In this document: positions 36,303 through 49,200 of the stretch, one piece after another
Numbering within the stretch: the first letter of the stretch is position 1
Layout of the letters: every line of letters begins with the position of its first letter
NCBI GenBank assembly: GCA_033063855.1
Contig: CP093831.1
Span: forward strand, 8,804,001-8,868,000
DNA from: Smittia aterrima
Taxonomy: Eukaryota > Arthropoda > Insecta > Diptera > Chironomidae
Direction of reading: 5' to 3'
Length of the DNA stretch: 64,000 nt
Notes under the pieces: generated by a model
What the model was told of the DNA's origin: nothing
Database searches by the model: none
What the model saw: only the letters and a program-made list of their open reading frames with translations
Program-made: the position numbers and the translations under genes

Positions 36303-37847
36303 TTAAAATGGAAAAGCAGGTACATTTTCTGATGTCTTTTCAACTGTTACAGGACCAGGAGGTGCTTTTGTAACAGGTGGCACTGTAGCGGGGGTTGGAT
36401 CCGTAACGGGGGTTGGCTCCGTAACGGGGGTTGGCTCCGTAACGGGTGTTGCCTCCGTAACGGGGGTTTGCTCCGTAACGGGTGTTGGCTCCGTAACGGG
36501 AGTTGGCTCCGTAACGGGGGTTGGCTCCGTAACGGGAGTTGGCTCCGTAACGGGGGTTGGCTCCGTAACGGGGGTTGGCTCCGTAACGGGGGTTGGCTCC
36601 GTAACGGGGGTTGGCTCCGTAACGGGGGTTGGCTCCGTAACGGGGGTTGGCTCCGTAACGGGGGTTGGCTCTGTAGCGGGGGTTGGCTCTGTAGCGGGGG
36701 TTGGCTCCGTAGCGGGGGTTGGCTCCGTAGCGGGGGTTGGCTCCGTAACGGGGGTTGGCTCCGTAACGGGGGTTGGCTCCGTAACGGGTTGTCCTGTAGT
36801 TGTAGTAGTTGTTTTCGTTGTTGATGTTGTTGGGTTAACAAAACATTGCTTTTTTGTAGCATCGAAGTAATAACCTCGCAAGCATGACTTGACCTTCCCT
36901 TCCCACTTTTTGCCCGTATAAATGCATTCGTAATACTTTGTGCTGTCATCAGGATAAGGTCTTTTAAGAGCTCCTGTGCAAGTCATTTCACATTGCACTG
37001 GTAAAGTGTTAAGATTTGCCAAAAAGCCTGCATCACATCGGAACACGTAAGGTGCTTTTTCTCCAGTTCTGCAGCTAACAACAATTTGTCCAAGAGCTTT
37101 AGGGAAGTAAGTGTAACGCAAAAGCACATTCTTCGCCGTTCCATCGCATTTTGCTGTAGTGCAATAAAGATTGTTGGTCAATCGACAGTATTCATTTTTG
37201 GGACCACTAGGATCAAAAACATAGCGATCATCGCAAAAGTATTGCTCAGCTACAAGAGAATCAGACTCATCAACGTAGCAATAATAGTATAATTTGCAAT
37301 CCGAAGGATCTGGGAAAACTCCTTTGCCGGTACAAGAAAAGTCTGCTATTTTGGGTTTGCAATTAGGATCTCGAATACTTGAACACTTTGCTGCTCCTTC
37401 AGAAGCCGAAGTGCAGTAAGGAAGTGACCCTACACAATCATACTTTTTTTATAAAAATAAAAAATCTAAAATATTTTTTAAATAATCAATAAAATTTACA
37501 AACCGTTAATCCCTGTCCAACTCCTGAACATTGCTGTTGAAAAGATAAATATTCAATCTTCCGAAAATTACGAAAGGCGTTTTATTACATAAACTGATTG
37601 TGCATCGCATGGTGGATCCGAATTAGAACCGCAAAACCTTTTTCCAGATTTGCTTGCATCATTGCACACTTTATCAATAGTTTGAGTATCTCGTCCTGAA
37701 CGTCTTGAACTTGTTTTTCTTCCTGGAGCAAAGATTTGACCGCTTACTGCACTAGCAAGCAAGAAAGTTCCCTACGAAATATAATTCTTAAAAAGATTCA
37801 CTTATGTAATCGTAAACGCTTCTTGCCAAAATTATGAAACTTTTCAT
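36303..37847 (-). CDS. Peritrophin-like protein 5 with Pro/Thr repeat tail
   Basis: Four exons, 37847-37827, 37771-37589, 37533-37504 and 37442-36303, encode 457 residues. Domain order: signal peptide (MKSFIIL/GTFLLASAVSG), basic stretch, N-terminal cysteine module with a 30-base micro-exon, CBM14-like domain 1 (CTGKGVFPDPSDC), linker module (CDGTAKNVLLRY, GQIVVSC, LPVQC), CBM14-like domain 2 (KYYECIYTG, SCLRGYYFD), and a mucin-like tail. The tail is about 22 copies of the hexapeptide EPTPVT/EPTPAT followed by a unique end (APPGPVTVEKTSENVPAFPF). The tail is expected to be heavily O-glycosylated. The first intron seems to use a GC donor (GCAAGA) instead of GT; without it the signal peptide could not join. 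It is probably secreted to a chitin-containing matrix. Confidence 0.85.
36378..36790 (-). repeat. 18 bp tandem repeat coding EPTPVT/EPTPAT (gene 5)
   Basis: About 22 tandem units of 18 bases, GC-rich in an AT-rich setting, each coding Glu-Pro-Thr-Pro-(Val/Ala)-Thr. Most units here have Val; the block nearer the domains has four Ala units. No frame of the unit contains a stop, so long open frames appear in several other frames too. Confidence 0.95.
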
Positions 37848-37893
37848 CTTGAAAAAACTCGCTGAATGTCTAACGAAGGCCAGTATCTTGCTG

Positions 37894-37901
37894 TTTTTAT
37901 A
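37894..37901 (-). promoter_or_regulatory. TATA box of peritrophin-like gene 5
   Basis: TATAAAAA on the minus strand, 47-54 bases upstream of the ATG. The ACATTCAG sequence some 32 bases downstream may hold the start site. Confidence 0.45.
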
Positions 37902-38543
37902 CAAATTTATTATCTCGAAAGTCAATGTCAAAGCGTCTACAAAAGTTTACTTAGCAAACAGTTGTCAAAAATGCTGATAAAAAAGATTATGCTCAGACTT
38001 CTCAAGATGATTGTCGAGACTAATTTTTCACGGCTCTTCATCAGAAGAATGAAAGCTTTTGGCACGCCAAGTTACTTTTTTTTCGCCAAATAACACTCCC
38101 TCGATTTGTATTTTCTTGTGAATAAAAAATTGATTATCAGCTGAAAAAAAGTTATTTTTGAAGTCATAAAATGCCATATCAACTTCACTGTTAATATTTA
38201 TTAAAATATTGTGGTTTACAACTTCTTTTTTAAACAGCAGTGGAGGTTCGCAGTGTAGTATCAGCCTATGGATCTACAGTTGTAGTATCAGCCCTTACCG
38301 TGATATCGATCAATTCAATATAATTGTTAATTAACTTCATAAAGTTGTAAATTAAAAGCGGTGACAACGTTCTCTGATAAATAAAGAACATAAATAGATC
38401 AAAGGTTTTACCATTATGTTCTCTCACAATGAAAAATTCGCGACGGAAAAAGACCAATTTTTTATCTTTTTGACTGTGGAAAAAAGATCTAACTTTGAAA
38501 ATCTATTCTGACTTCCGTGAAAGCATTTATTCAATTCGAGTTA
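37902..38543. other. Spacer between peritrophin-like genes 5 and 6
   Basis: About 640 bp of AT-rich DNA. Around 38260-38305 a few TAGTATCAG-type short repeats occur. The minus-strand open frame 38266-38457 has no signal peptide or cysteine pattern, and I do not consider it a gene. Confidence 0.45.
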
Positions 38544-40229
38544 TCAATTCGAATTCGTAGCGGGGGTTGGCTCTGTAGCGGGGGTTGGCTCCGTAGCGGG
38601 GGTTGGCTCCGTAGCGGGGGTTGGCTCTGTAGCGGGGGTTGGCTCTGTAGCGGGGGTTGGCTCTGTAGCGGGGGTTGGCTCCGTAGCGGGGGTTGGCTCT
38701 GTAGCGGGGGTTGGCTCCGTAGCGGGGGTTGGCTCTGTAGCGGGGGTTGGCTCTGTAGCGGGGGTTGGCTCTGTAGCGGGGGTTGGCTCTGTAGCGGGGG
38801 GTGGCTCTGTAACGGGGGGTGGGTCTGTAGCGGGGGGTGGCTCCGTAGCGGGGGTTGGCTCTGTAGCGGGGGTTGGCTCCGTAGCGGGGGTTGGCTCTGT
38901 AGCGGGGGTTGGCTCTGTAGCGGGGGTTGGCTCCGTAGCGGGGGTTGGCTCTGTAGCGGGGGTTGGCTCTGTAGCGGGGGTTGGCTCCGTAGCGGGGGTT
39001 GGCTCCGTAGCGGGGGTTGGCTCCGTAACGGGGGTTGGCTCTGTAGCGGGGGTTGGCTCTGTAGCGGGGGTTGGCTCCGTAGCGGGTGTTGGCTCCGTAG
39101 CGGGGGTTGGCTCTGTAGCGGGGGTTGGCTCCGTAACGGGGGTTGGCTCTGTAACGGGGGTTGGCTCCGTAGCGGGGGTTGGCTCCGTAGTTGTTGTAGT
39201 AGTCGTTGTTGATGTTGTTGGATTATAAAAGCATTGCTTTCTTTTGGCATCAAAGTAATAACCTCTGAAACAGGATTTAATTTTGGGAATCCATCCGCTT
39301 GGACTGAAAACGCATTGATAATATTTTGTATCATCCCCAGCCACAGGTTTCTTATCGGACCCTCTGCACTTCCATTCACACTCAACTGGCAATGTATTCA
39401 AATTTGCTTCAAAACCAGCTTCGCAACGGAATACGTATGGAGCTTTTCCACCCGATCTGCAACTTGCCACATATTGACCTCTTGCTTTTGGGAAGAACCA
39501 ATAGCTCATCAAAATGTTCTGAACAATTCCTCTACATTTAACTTCAGTGCAGAATCGATTCATAGTTAATCGACAATAGTCGCCACGGGGCGCACTCGGA
39601 TCAAAAACATAATAATTATCACACTCTCGTTCCTCAGCAATGTAAGCTCCAGAATCATCTTTACTGCAAACGTAATATTCTTTACAGTTCTCGGGGTTTG
39701 GAAAAACTCCTTCGCTAGTACAACTAAAATCGGAAACTGCTGGAGCGCAGTTTGCGTTTCGTGATGACGAACATTTTGCTGCCCCTGAAGTTGTCTCTAC
39801 GCAGTAAGGGAATTGACTTGAACAATCGAACTGTTGGAGAAAAAAAAGTCTTAGTTCACTGCTCATTTCCAATATTTAAATTAATTACTTCAAAGCCTCG
39901 ACCAATTCCTGTACATTGCTATTGGAAAGAATAAAATAAAACATAAATTGAATTTAACTACAAAGAAAAACTCACGAAAACTTGATTTGCTTCGCATGCT
40001 GGAACTTTGTCAGAATTACAGAAACGCTTTGAGATTTTATCTCGGCTGTCGCACGTTTTTTCTATAGTTTGGATAGTCCTTCCGTTAATTTTCTTAAGTC
40101 GTCCGACCTTAAACGTGTCAGCGCTTACACATGAAGCAAGGAATAAGGTTGCCTATATTAAAAATAATTTATTTAATAAAATTTCTCAACTGAAGCACTT
40201 TCTATTACAAGCAGAATGAAGATCTTCAT
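38544..40229 (-). CDS. Peritrophin-like protein 6 with long Pro/Thr repeat tail
   Basis: Four exons, 40229-40209, 40152-39976, 39918-39889 and 39830-38544, encode 504 residues. A 7-codon signal exon (MKIFILL/ATLFLASCVSA) is followed by a basic stretch, the N-terminal cysteine module with a 30-base micro-exon (QCTGIGRGFE), CBM14-like domain 1 (CTSEGVFPNPENCKEYYVC ... YCRL), linker module (GQYVASC, YVFRC, LPVEC), and domain 2 (KYYQCVFSP, SCFRGYYFD). A tail of about 35 EPTPAT hexapeptides follows, ending abruptly in NSN. Exon structure is identical to gene 5, so these two are the closest pair apart from genes 1 and 3. It is likely a secreted, highly O-glycosylated chitin-associated protein. Confidence 0.87.
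38553..39189 (-). repeat. 18 bp tandem repeat coding EPTPAT (gene 6)
   Basis: About 35 tandem units of 18 bases coding Glu-Pro-Thr-Pro-Ala-Thr. Units alternate between ACA and ACG for the last Thr in irregular order, and three adjacent units carry EPP/DPP variants near 38797-38850. The array is much more Ala-rich than that of gene 5. It runs almost to the stop codon. Confidence 0.95.
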
Positions 40230-43200
40230 TGTTCACTTTAATTATGAAAGATAAAATATTCGAGTCTCATTCTTTTATACATCACGTTGATGGCACTGAA
40301 AATTGGTTCAATTTCATTTATTTGCGTGTGCTCAAGAAGATAAGAGATAACTACCAAGTCATAAAGTGACAAGATTTTTAGTTTCATGTCTTCAATCGAG
40401 AGATAGAGTTGTCTCTTCAAATTTTTTAACAACGAAATCTTCGCGGAAAAGCTTTAATGAAGAAAAGAACTTTGATAATTGCAAAATATTTACTTAACTA
40501 AAGGTGATGACGTTTTTCTTGTGAAAAAAAAAAACTACTAGATTTATTATTCTCTTATCTGCTTCATTGCGACAAGCTTAAGGTTCACGAAGGCTCCAAA
40601 TATGAACAAAGAAATTAAAATTCAACTTGAAAGTGAACTTAATCAGAAGAAGATGAATAAAATTTTGACAGAATGAGAGAATCACAATGAAAGTGTAAAC
40701 ACTTGCCGGGCAGAAGGAAATTTATATCAATTTCAAGTGACTGTTGAGTGGGTGAGGTTGAATTTTCGAAGAGTTTAGACTTTCATCACGCTTCTTACTC
40801 TCGTCTACTTTGCATCATAAAACGAAAGAGTTCACACGCTCATCGTAATAAGTCTGGGACGAGTCTAATTGCTTTTCCGCAAACAAAATTTTTTTTTCTT
40901 TCCTCATTTGTGTGACCAGTAAGCAGGATAACGGATCAGGAGATTAACTTCGTACTTTCTGCATTCATCATCTTTCCATTTATGTTTTGTGCGAGGAACA
41001 ACAGAAATTTGAAAGTCAAAAATCACCAAAACATTGTTGAAGGCCAGAGCGGATGTATTTAAGACGAAATCTCCGATGATCCCCAAGACGACGACAAACG
41101 ACGAAGAAAATTATTCAACTCACGCAATTAAATAAACATCGTTTTCGGTTTTGGCCTCGACTCGATGGATTAAGGGAATCATGGCGATGATTGATGATTC
41201 GATAATAAAGCAGGTCTTTATCGCTCTTACAATAACATAATTGAAATACTCTTAAATCAACACCAGTCGACGAACGATGACAAGAATTAATTTTCCAACG
41301 ATTCGAGTACTTTATCGCGCGAGATTCTCCATCGTAGATTTCTTAATTTATAAAGTCTTGAGCAAACAATAATTAATAAACGGCAAAAGGCAATAGAAAT
41401 TTATGTTACTCAAGTAGAATTAAGGTAAGTGCTTGAGGAGAAGAGAGCGACGAGCTCGTTTTTGGTGGTTGAATAAACAACGAAGCAACGAGAAGACTTC
41501 ATCGCTCAATGTCATTGCGTTTATGCTTCACAACTCGTTACAAAACTCGGAGTTGACCCAACCATGTGCGGTTAAAAATCATTCTGAATCACTGTTTACA
41601 CAAAGATGAATTTATAATTTTAAAACTTTATGAATGGAAGATGGAGAAACGTGAAGAAGTCCTTCGTCATCGTGAGGGTCACACAAACTACCTGGAATCA
41701 TTCGTTTCGACTAATTTGGGAGCACAAAGGGTTCACCCCACACACAACGAGCACTTCAACATGCCACGGAGATCACTGAGAGATTAACATGATCCGAAAG
41801 TGATCCCCCAATTCAACATTTCACTCCTCGACATGAATTCTCTTCGTGTTTATGCCACGATGCGACTTAAGTAACTCGTCGCGTCGTAAATTAATCGATG
41901 GAAATTTTCGTGTCGTAAGGATTTATGGGAAATCTTGTAAGAAGTCGCTTTGCTCGTAATGACAAATTATTCCGAGAAGAGAATCGTCGATGTGACTTGA
42001 AGCTATCTCGTGGTGACAAGTGGCTCTATCAAGACGACCGGCATGCGCAAGATAAATGAGATAAACGAGCAACTTTAGAAAATATTTACTAAACAAACAT
42101 TGAATTACGAGGAAAAGCAATAAAACGATGATACAGGGAACTCATTGAAATATTTACACGTGAATTTTCAGAAATGAAATCCCTTTGAAATCATCTCATG
42201 ATTGTTTAACTTCATCGATTCATTCATTTTCTTTCAAGCATGTGAACGATCTGATTGCTGGTGAGAAGTGAAAGGGCTTGAGACTAGTTCGTCAGAAGCC
42301 GCAAAGTCTAACGCTCGTCTCATAATTCTTCTCTTGATTCTTTTATTGAGTGCGTTTTTATTACTTAATGCGTAAACATAAACAATCAATTCTGGAAAAT
42401 CATTAAAGCGATTTGAATGCGCATAAAGTTTATAAATACGAAAGCCAACCGACGGATTTCACAAACGAAGCAGTTCTCATTTCTTTTGATCCGCTGGTGT
42501 AAACCATAAATCGAGAGGGTTTTCTTTCTTATGCTTTATTGCGTGAAAATGAGCTGAGAAGATGGCATTTCCGCTTGCGTTTCGCCGCCGCCCTTTGTGG
42601 TTTACCGACGGCGCTTCCAGAGTTTATCTTTCAAGAGCACACATTGCGATGTTTCGCGATGACAAAACCGCAAAGCAGAGAGTGTGATAAAATGAGGTGT
42701 GAACAAGAGTCGAGGGGGAAATTCAAATTTTCAAGCCTGATGACTTTTTCACGCATGGTGAGTCTCAATCGAAGCCAAACGCGGTTTGTTTCGCGCAGTT
42801 TAACTCCTCAGTTGTGAATCGAGACCGCAATGAAAAGATGACGATCACAATCGGAAAGTAAAATAAAATTGCTTTGAAGAAATTTTATGCAAATCATTTC
42901 ATTCGCTTATCAACATCGCGCCAGCAATAAAATTCCTTTTCATCTGTAAATTAAACCGCAAACAAAGGAAACTCAATTCCCAACTTCAACTTTCAGCTTA
43001 ATTGAACTCGAATGGGAAACTCTTGCCGCACAGGCAGTTCGTCAGTTTTTTTGATGCGTCCTGAAGCGAGAGAGGATCAAAAAAATTGATATTTTGTTGA
43101 TGTGCTAATTCCCTCCTCTCGTTGGAAAGCCATCGAATGCTCGTTTGCAGGCGGGCGATGAACGCTCCCATTGTTAACGTTCCATTGTTTGGATAAATAA

Positions 43201-46200
43201 TATGCGGTTTATGCTGTTTGTTATGCTCTGCATGGGAAAGACTGAATAAACATTTAGTGTGAGTTGAATCTGTTGGGAAGCCGTCGTCCCTTTTTTTAAG
43301 AGAAGCGAAGAAGGAACAGATTCAAAGGAATGCAAAAAAAAAATGATTTTTCGCTATCATTTCGTTTACAGACGAAGTTAATAGCACAATCATTTGCATA
43401 TCAACGACTCTGACAAGGCGAGGTTCAATTTAGTTTCTCGTTGTAAACATCATAAAAGTTTCGATGATATAAAATCTTCTTAGACCACCCAATCGATCGA
43501 AGTCGTGAAAACAGTTTCATTGTTGCGAAATTTAAAATTAGATCGAGGTGAATTAATCATTGACAAAAGAAGATTCCTCGGGCTTATCCGAGAAAAGGTG
43601 AAAGAGAAAACTGAGCAATCTCAACGTTTGATTGATAACCTTGTAAAGATCGCATTAGGTTGCATCACGAAATCTGTTGTAATCGTTAAATTGAAACATG
43701 TTGCGAAAAGAATTTCGATTCAATCGACTTGAAAAGCGAAGGAGAATCGCTCGAACGGATCGAGAAAGTTATGTTTTGTTGTTAATCTTCGCAACGCATC
43801 CCTGAACTTAATCTGCTTCGTCTTATGGTCTGAGGGTGAAAGAAATCCTTTTCAGTTTTTCTATTTCTTCACAATCTTCAATCGAGAGACAGATTTGTTG
43901 ATGCTCATTTAATAATTATGTTGTCACCACAGAGTCTTAACTGAACTCGAGTCTCAGGCAATAAAAAATGATAAATTTACTTTTAATAATTTCTAAGCTG
44001 CAGAGTTCATAAATCATTCATGAAACTTACTTTCTTTATAGGGTTCGTTTGAATGTTTTGATGAAACGCGAGGAGCTCCAACTCGAGAAATAAATGTTGA
44101 GTGACAATCCCGACCAACTTTCCCTCAGAATATTTTAATAAACTCTCAGTCACTAACTCGAGAAATTAGAAAACCTCTCCGGACTCTCGAGAAAATTCAT
44201 TTAAATCTTCCGTCGTCATTCTCCGTAACTCGATCCGTTCTACTGGAGCAGAAACAGGCCTCGCACGCAAAAGAGACACAACGTCTCCCTGACGAAGTTT
44301 CCTCTTTCGAAGTCCTCTCGTCTTAATGTTTTAATTTATGGGTAAATAACTAAAAGATGTGACTCTTGCGCTGGATTTGGGTGAACAAGAAAGTATTAAG
44401 TTATTAGGCTAAATTAGTTAGAGATGGAAAGAAACTCTAACATATGGTTTCTCGATACCCGAACGAAGTAAAATTGTCAAAATAGACAACAATATTCAAT
44501 ATTTTACAGACCTCGAAGGAAGAACTTCATTCAAAAGATTTTCGATGAAACAATTTTGAATGAATTCAGCGAATAATTTAAATATCATCGCTAGTTGATA
44601 TCTTAACAACTTCATTCAACAGAAATCATGAACAAGCGACGGATTTAGTTTCTAAGTGTCGTAAACAGTGTCCGATGACATAAATATTTGGGTCGACTTG
44701 AAGCATTTCTAAATTGCGTGAAGATATTTGATGAAGTCAAAAGACTTCTTAGAATATTTCAAACTTCATCCAGAGATCATTTTCATCACGACAAATCGTT
44801 AAGTGAAGTTTGCTCCAGGTTAAATTGTTATCTCAGCCCGTTTGGTGAATTAGTTTTTGCTGGTTCATTGCATGAATAATGGATAAGTTTACAATGAATT
44901 GGAAAGAATGTTTCTGTCGAAGCTTTAGCTCGAAATGTTGTTTCAAGAGATTAAACTAAAATCTTTCTGTTCCTAAAAAAAATCCTTTTTCAGGATTTTC
45001 ATTTTTAACGCTTTGCGCAATTTTAGAGCTTCAAGCGAAATGTGGCAGAAGGTTTGGCGTGCCATCAATTCACGTGTGTCTTCATTAAAGTCTTTCGTGG
45101 CCTAGAGAAATCCCACACATACGATCAACTTCAAAATAAATCTCCTAAACTAAAAATACTTTTCGAGAAAATAATGTCAAATCGGAATGATGAATCTCGT
45201 TCGCTCCGAAAGGTTAAACTGTCTAAATTACATCTTTTGGATACGTCGTGTGTTTCTTATGATTGTGATTATACTGTACATGAAACATTTGGCTTCTGTT
45301 TGTTTTACTTCCGAGTGGAACTAAAATTAAATCACGTCTTGCGTATGAGGAAGCTAAGCAGCAAAAGTCGATCGGAACTGAACAGAATTTCGCAACAAAA
45401 TTCGAGCAAACTCTTTAAACTTCCTCTCTCTCGTTTCCCTTGGAAATTGATGGCTTTATTGATTCTTCTCTAATTCATGCGCATTATGTTTGTTTGCTGG
45501 ATATAAATGGAGGAAGCAACGAGACAAGTTGGAACCTCGAAAAACCAACTCGGTATGTTCAATCTAAATAATCTCCGCTTCATCTGTTTCAACTTGTGCG
45601 GAAATAGAAATCACTCAGATTGAAAAGAAATTTCGTGGCTGTCGACATGACGTCACATGGTGGAAATGAAATAAAAGTCTTCATGACTTTTCATTCTCGA
45701 AGCAATGAAATCAGAACTGACGGTGGAGAGAAATTTCTCATCGCTACTAATTAGACAATTAGCTCGTTTAGTTACCCGTCGTTCATATGTGGAAAATGTT
45801 CTGACAGCTTGAAATGTTTGTGTTTTCCTCGCGTTTTATTCGAATTACCAGCACATTTATATTGTGTTTTAATTTTATTTACTTTAAGATATTTTAATTT
45901 CGTAGAAAACAAATTGGTGTCGGACACGAATGAAGAATGTTCACAGCAATTACTCAAAATTTCTCTTTTTTCGCGCGAGATTTTCGTGAATTTAAAATTT
46001 ATTTGTTTAAAATATTTTGAATGTTTTTTGATTGTTTTTAAAATAAAAGTTAAGATGATCTACGTATTCGATGAACAAGTCTTGACCCTTAAGAGAAATT
46101 TCTTCCTCAAGAAAATCCAAAATAATTGTAAACCAAGAGTGAAAGCACTAAAGTTGTCAATCAATGAATTGTTTACTTAGCGTTGAGGAAAAAGATAGAA

Positions 46201-49200
46201 AATTAAATTAAGTTGAAAACATTTTTATGCGTGAAACAAAATATTTTCTGTGATCAAGCAAATGCAAGGGAAAAATACCTCGGAAAGTCTGAAGGAATCT
46301 TCAGCTGACCTGAAAAAGCGAGCGTCACTTCCAGATGTGTGAACGTCTCTGGGATTGTTGCGTCGAGGGCATTCCTTACCTTGAATTAAATTGCTATTAT
46401 AGCTTTCACCATCATCCGTACCAAAGTCTGTATTTTCTTTCAAAATATGTTTTATTTGTTTTTTAAACTTCTAACGAAAACATTTTCTCTCGAAATACTC
46501 TCGAGCAAGCCAGTCAGAGCGAGAAGGAAAAAGTCTTATCGATTTCATTCATGAATGTTTGTAATTTTTTTTTTAGCTTACTCGAAGCAGCAAAAAAAAA
46601 AGAGTTGCAAGTTCTCAAGTGTTTCAAATATGTTGTTTTCGTTTCAGGACCGAGAAAGATGTTTGTGAACGAGATTGAAACTAAAATAATAAATGGCTCG
46701 AGTCAATCAATCTCCGAGCTAAATCGTTTGAAAATGAATTTGATTTTTTGACAGCAGCGAGTTTTGCTTTTGCGAATCATCGAGGCGTGGTTCAATCTTT
46801 AAAGGTGAGTCGCATTTCTTTCTACTCGTGCTCGGTCATCGGTGAACATGAAACTCCATTTTGAAAAATCATTCATTTCGCTAAACGATCGAGGGACGTC
46901 GACTGAAAGTCGTGACAAGCAGCATCGACCCACTGCTGTTAATGGATTATTTGATTCCAATGGAGTTTCGTCGTTTGCTTTACAAACAGAAAGGGGAAGA
47001 TTGAAGATTGTGGGCAATAAATTTCCACTCCGAGAGTTTCTCACAATTAAATTAGTCTCGCTCATCGACATCAGAAAATATTAAAATCCAACGGCGTTGT
47101 TCGCAGCACGAAAAGAACTTCAACTTAAATAAACAATGAGGGATGTTTCATAATGATTACCCATAGTCAAGCACAAGGGAGCCTTGTGAAACGAATTTCT
47201 TCCAATCATAATTTTCTGGCCATTTGTTTGAACGCTTCAAGGATGATGATGATGCTTGTCGGGGTCTGATGGGAACAAAGAGAAAGAGAGACAAGAACTG
47301 GAAAATTTCAATGAATGGAAGCACTTACAAATCAACGAGGGCTTGGTCGAGCTAATATTTGAGAGCTACAGACTTTTGATTAAAGATTCATGAAGAAGAA
47401 TTTTTGCCATCGAGTTCGAAAGCAAACGAACTTAAAGTGCAAAGAAGTTTAATAAAAACAAAAACTATTTTCCGACGATTTGAACCTGAAAACCGCTTTC
47501 TGTTTACTTTGTAATTATGAGTGTTAAGTATGTTTTTAAAATAAATAAATTTCTTCGGGAAATGAAACTCGATTACGTAAGTTTTTGGCGACGGCAAAAT
47601 CGTTAATCGCGTTTATGGATTTATTTATCTCTCCGATGCACATCACGTTTTTGCTCCTTTCGACACCATTAAAATCAACATTGCACATCCCAAGCGAAAC
47701 GTGCATCGAGTCGAGTGGAAAAATATCCAATCAAAATCCCCCGATTGCCCTCGGGTTATCATTTAGCGCTGAATATTCAGTTTTCTGATGGAAAATCGTA
47801 TTCACTCGATGCTTTTATTCAACGGGAGTTTGAAGGAATTGATCGAAGTGTTCGTGTGGAAATTGAAAATAAATCAACGCAATTTGCAGTTGAGTTTAAT
47901 TAATGAGACTCCTCATTTCGTTTCTAAAATTGCTTTGGCTGCTGGAGGAGTTAGAAACAATTTTGTTAAAGAATCACGACCTGAATTGTTATTTATCTCG
48001 TCTGAGTCGACTCGTGAGAAATTAAAGCAGAACGTTTCATAAATTTTAGGAGCAAATGTCAAAGTTCTCATCGTTTCAATTCACGAAATTATTCTTCAAG
48101 CTTATTAGATCTCGCTGCACTGTTTTGGGATTTTTCCTTTGTGGTTTAAATTTATTTTCAGACATTTTCCGACGAATCAGGGTGAGATCTAAAATCGAGA
48201 AAAATTCACTGAATTCCATTAAGATTCCCCCTTTTCGCTTCTGCCATGACAAGCGCTCGAATATTTTCAGGCGTTTTACCGAGAGATAGAGAGACTCGTA
48301 AATGGGATAAAGGTAGCAGCCAACACACATTTCTACTCACCAACTTTGTTTGGAATTTCAATTAGGGTTGAGAGCGAAAAAGTAATTTTGGCTCGTAAAG
48401 CGACGAGGGTTGATTTGAAACGCTTGTCGATGGTGGTGCGCTTCAATATTTCTTCTGACAGCAAACGAAAAAAATGGCGGAATTAGAAGCGCAATGGATA
48501 AAAGTGGAACACAAGAGCAATTAAACTTCGAGTGAATAAACACACTTCGTCGGCAGAAATTGCAATTCAACAAAGCGACGCATCTGGATGCGAAATTCAA
48601 ATTTCTCTCCACTTGCAGTTGAAGGAAATTAATTTAAAGATGTAAACATTTGAAGAGATTTTAATTGTTTCTCGCGTTCATGGATTAATGGGCAATTTCC
48701 TGATCCAATTAATTTATTTACGTTTCTATTCTGATCTCAACTATTCTTCAATCATTTCTGTGTCGATGCGATGACGAGTTTACAGTTCTTGTTCCCATGG
48801 AAATGAATTTCCTTCGAATTCTATACACAAACAATCATTTTTCCTCGCGAGAGATTGAAGAGGAACGCAAGTGATGATTAATTTCTCAAAGTGTTCAAAA
48901 TGATTCAATTAAAAACAATCGAGATCAGCAGAATTGCATTTCAAAGCAATCCGCTCAATGTTATTTGCATAATTAAAGAATTTAACGAAGAGAGCGAGAA
49001 TTGTTCACAGCTCGGCTGCTGAGTCAAATCACACGGCGATGCCAAATGTAAACACTCAGTTTACAACTCAGTCCGTTTACCTAAAGTGAACGAGTAGTCT
49101 CGTTTTGTATCTCATCAGTGTCTGACTGCAGTCGCATTTTTGCACAACAGAAAAAAAGATTCAGATCATGCTGAGGCTAATTGCTTCTCACAAGAAACAG

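Noticed and set aside
36347..36949. Minus-strand frames with RSQPPL repeats over the gene 5 and gene 6 tails
   Set aside because: Same tandem repeat in the wrong frame; not connected to the cysteine domains.
38553..39189. Short regularly repeated units reminiscent of a CRISPR array
   Set aside because: The units are directly adjacent with no unique spacers, lie inside a eukaryotic coding exon and encode a hexapeptide.
38517..39212. Long + strand open frames rich in Gly-Gly-Trp-Leu opposite the gene 6 repeat, and the matching frame at 36468-36824
   Set aside because: The 18 bp unit has no stop in several frames, so these arise automatically. They have no signal peptide, domain or splice context; the minus-strand frame continues into the CBM14-like domains.
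40904..41086. 60-codon minus-strand frame near the peritrophin array
   Set aside because: No signal peptide, cysteine pattern or promoter like its neighbours; likely chance.
45042..45473. 143-codon + frame in the gene-free region
   Set aside because: The longest frame there, but no domain, no plausible promoter and no homology that I recognise.
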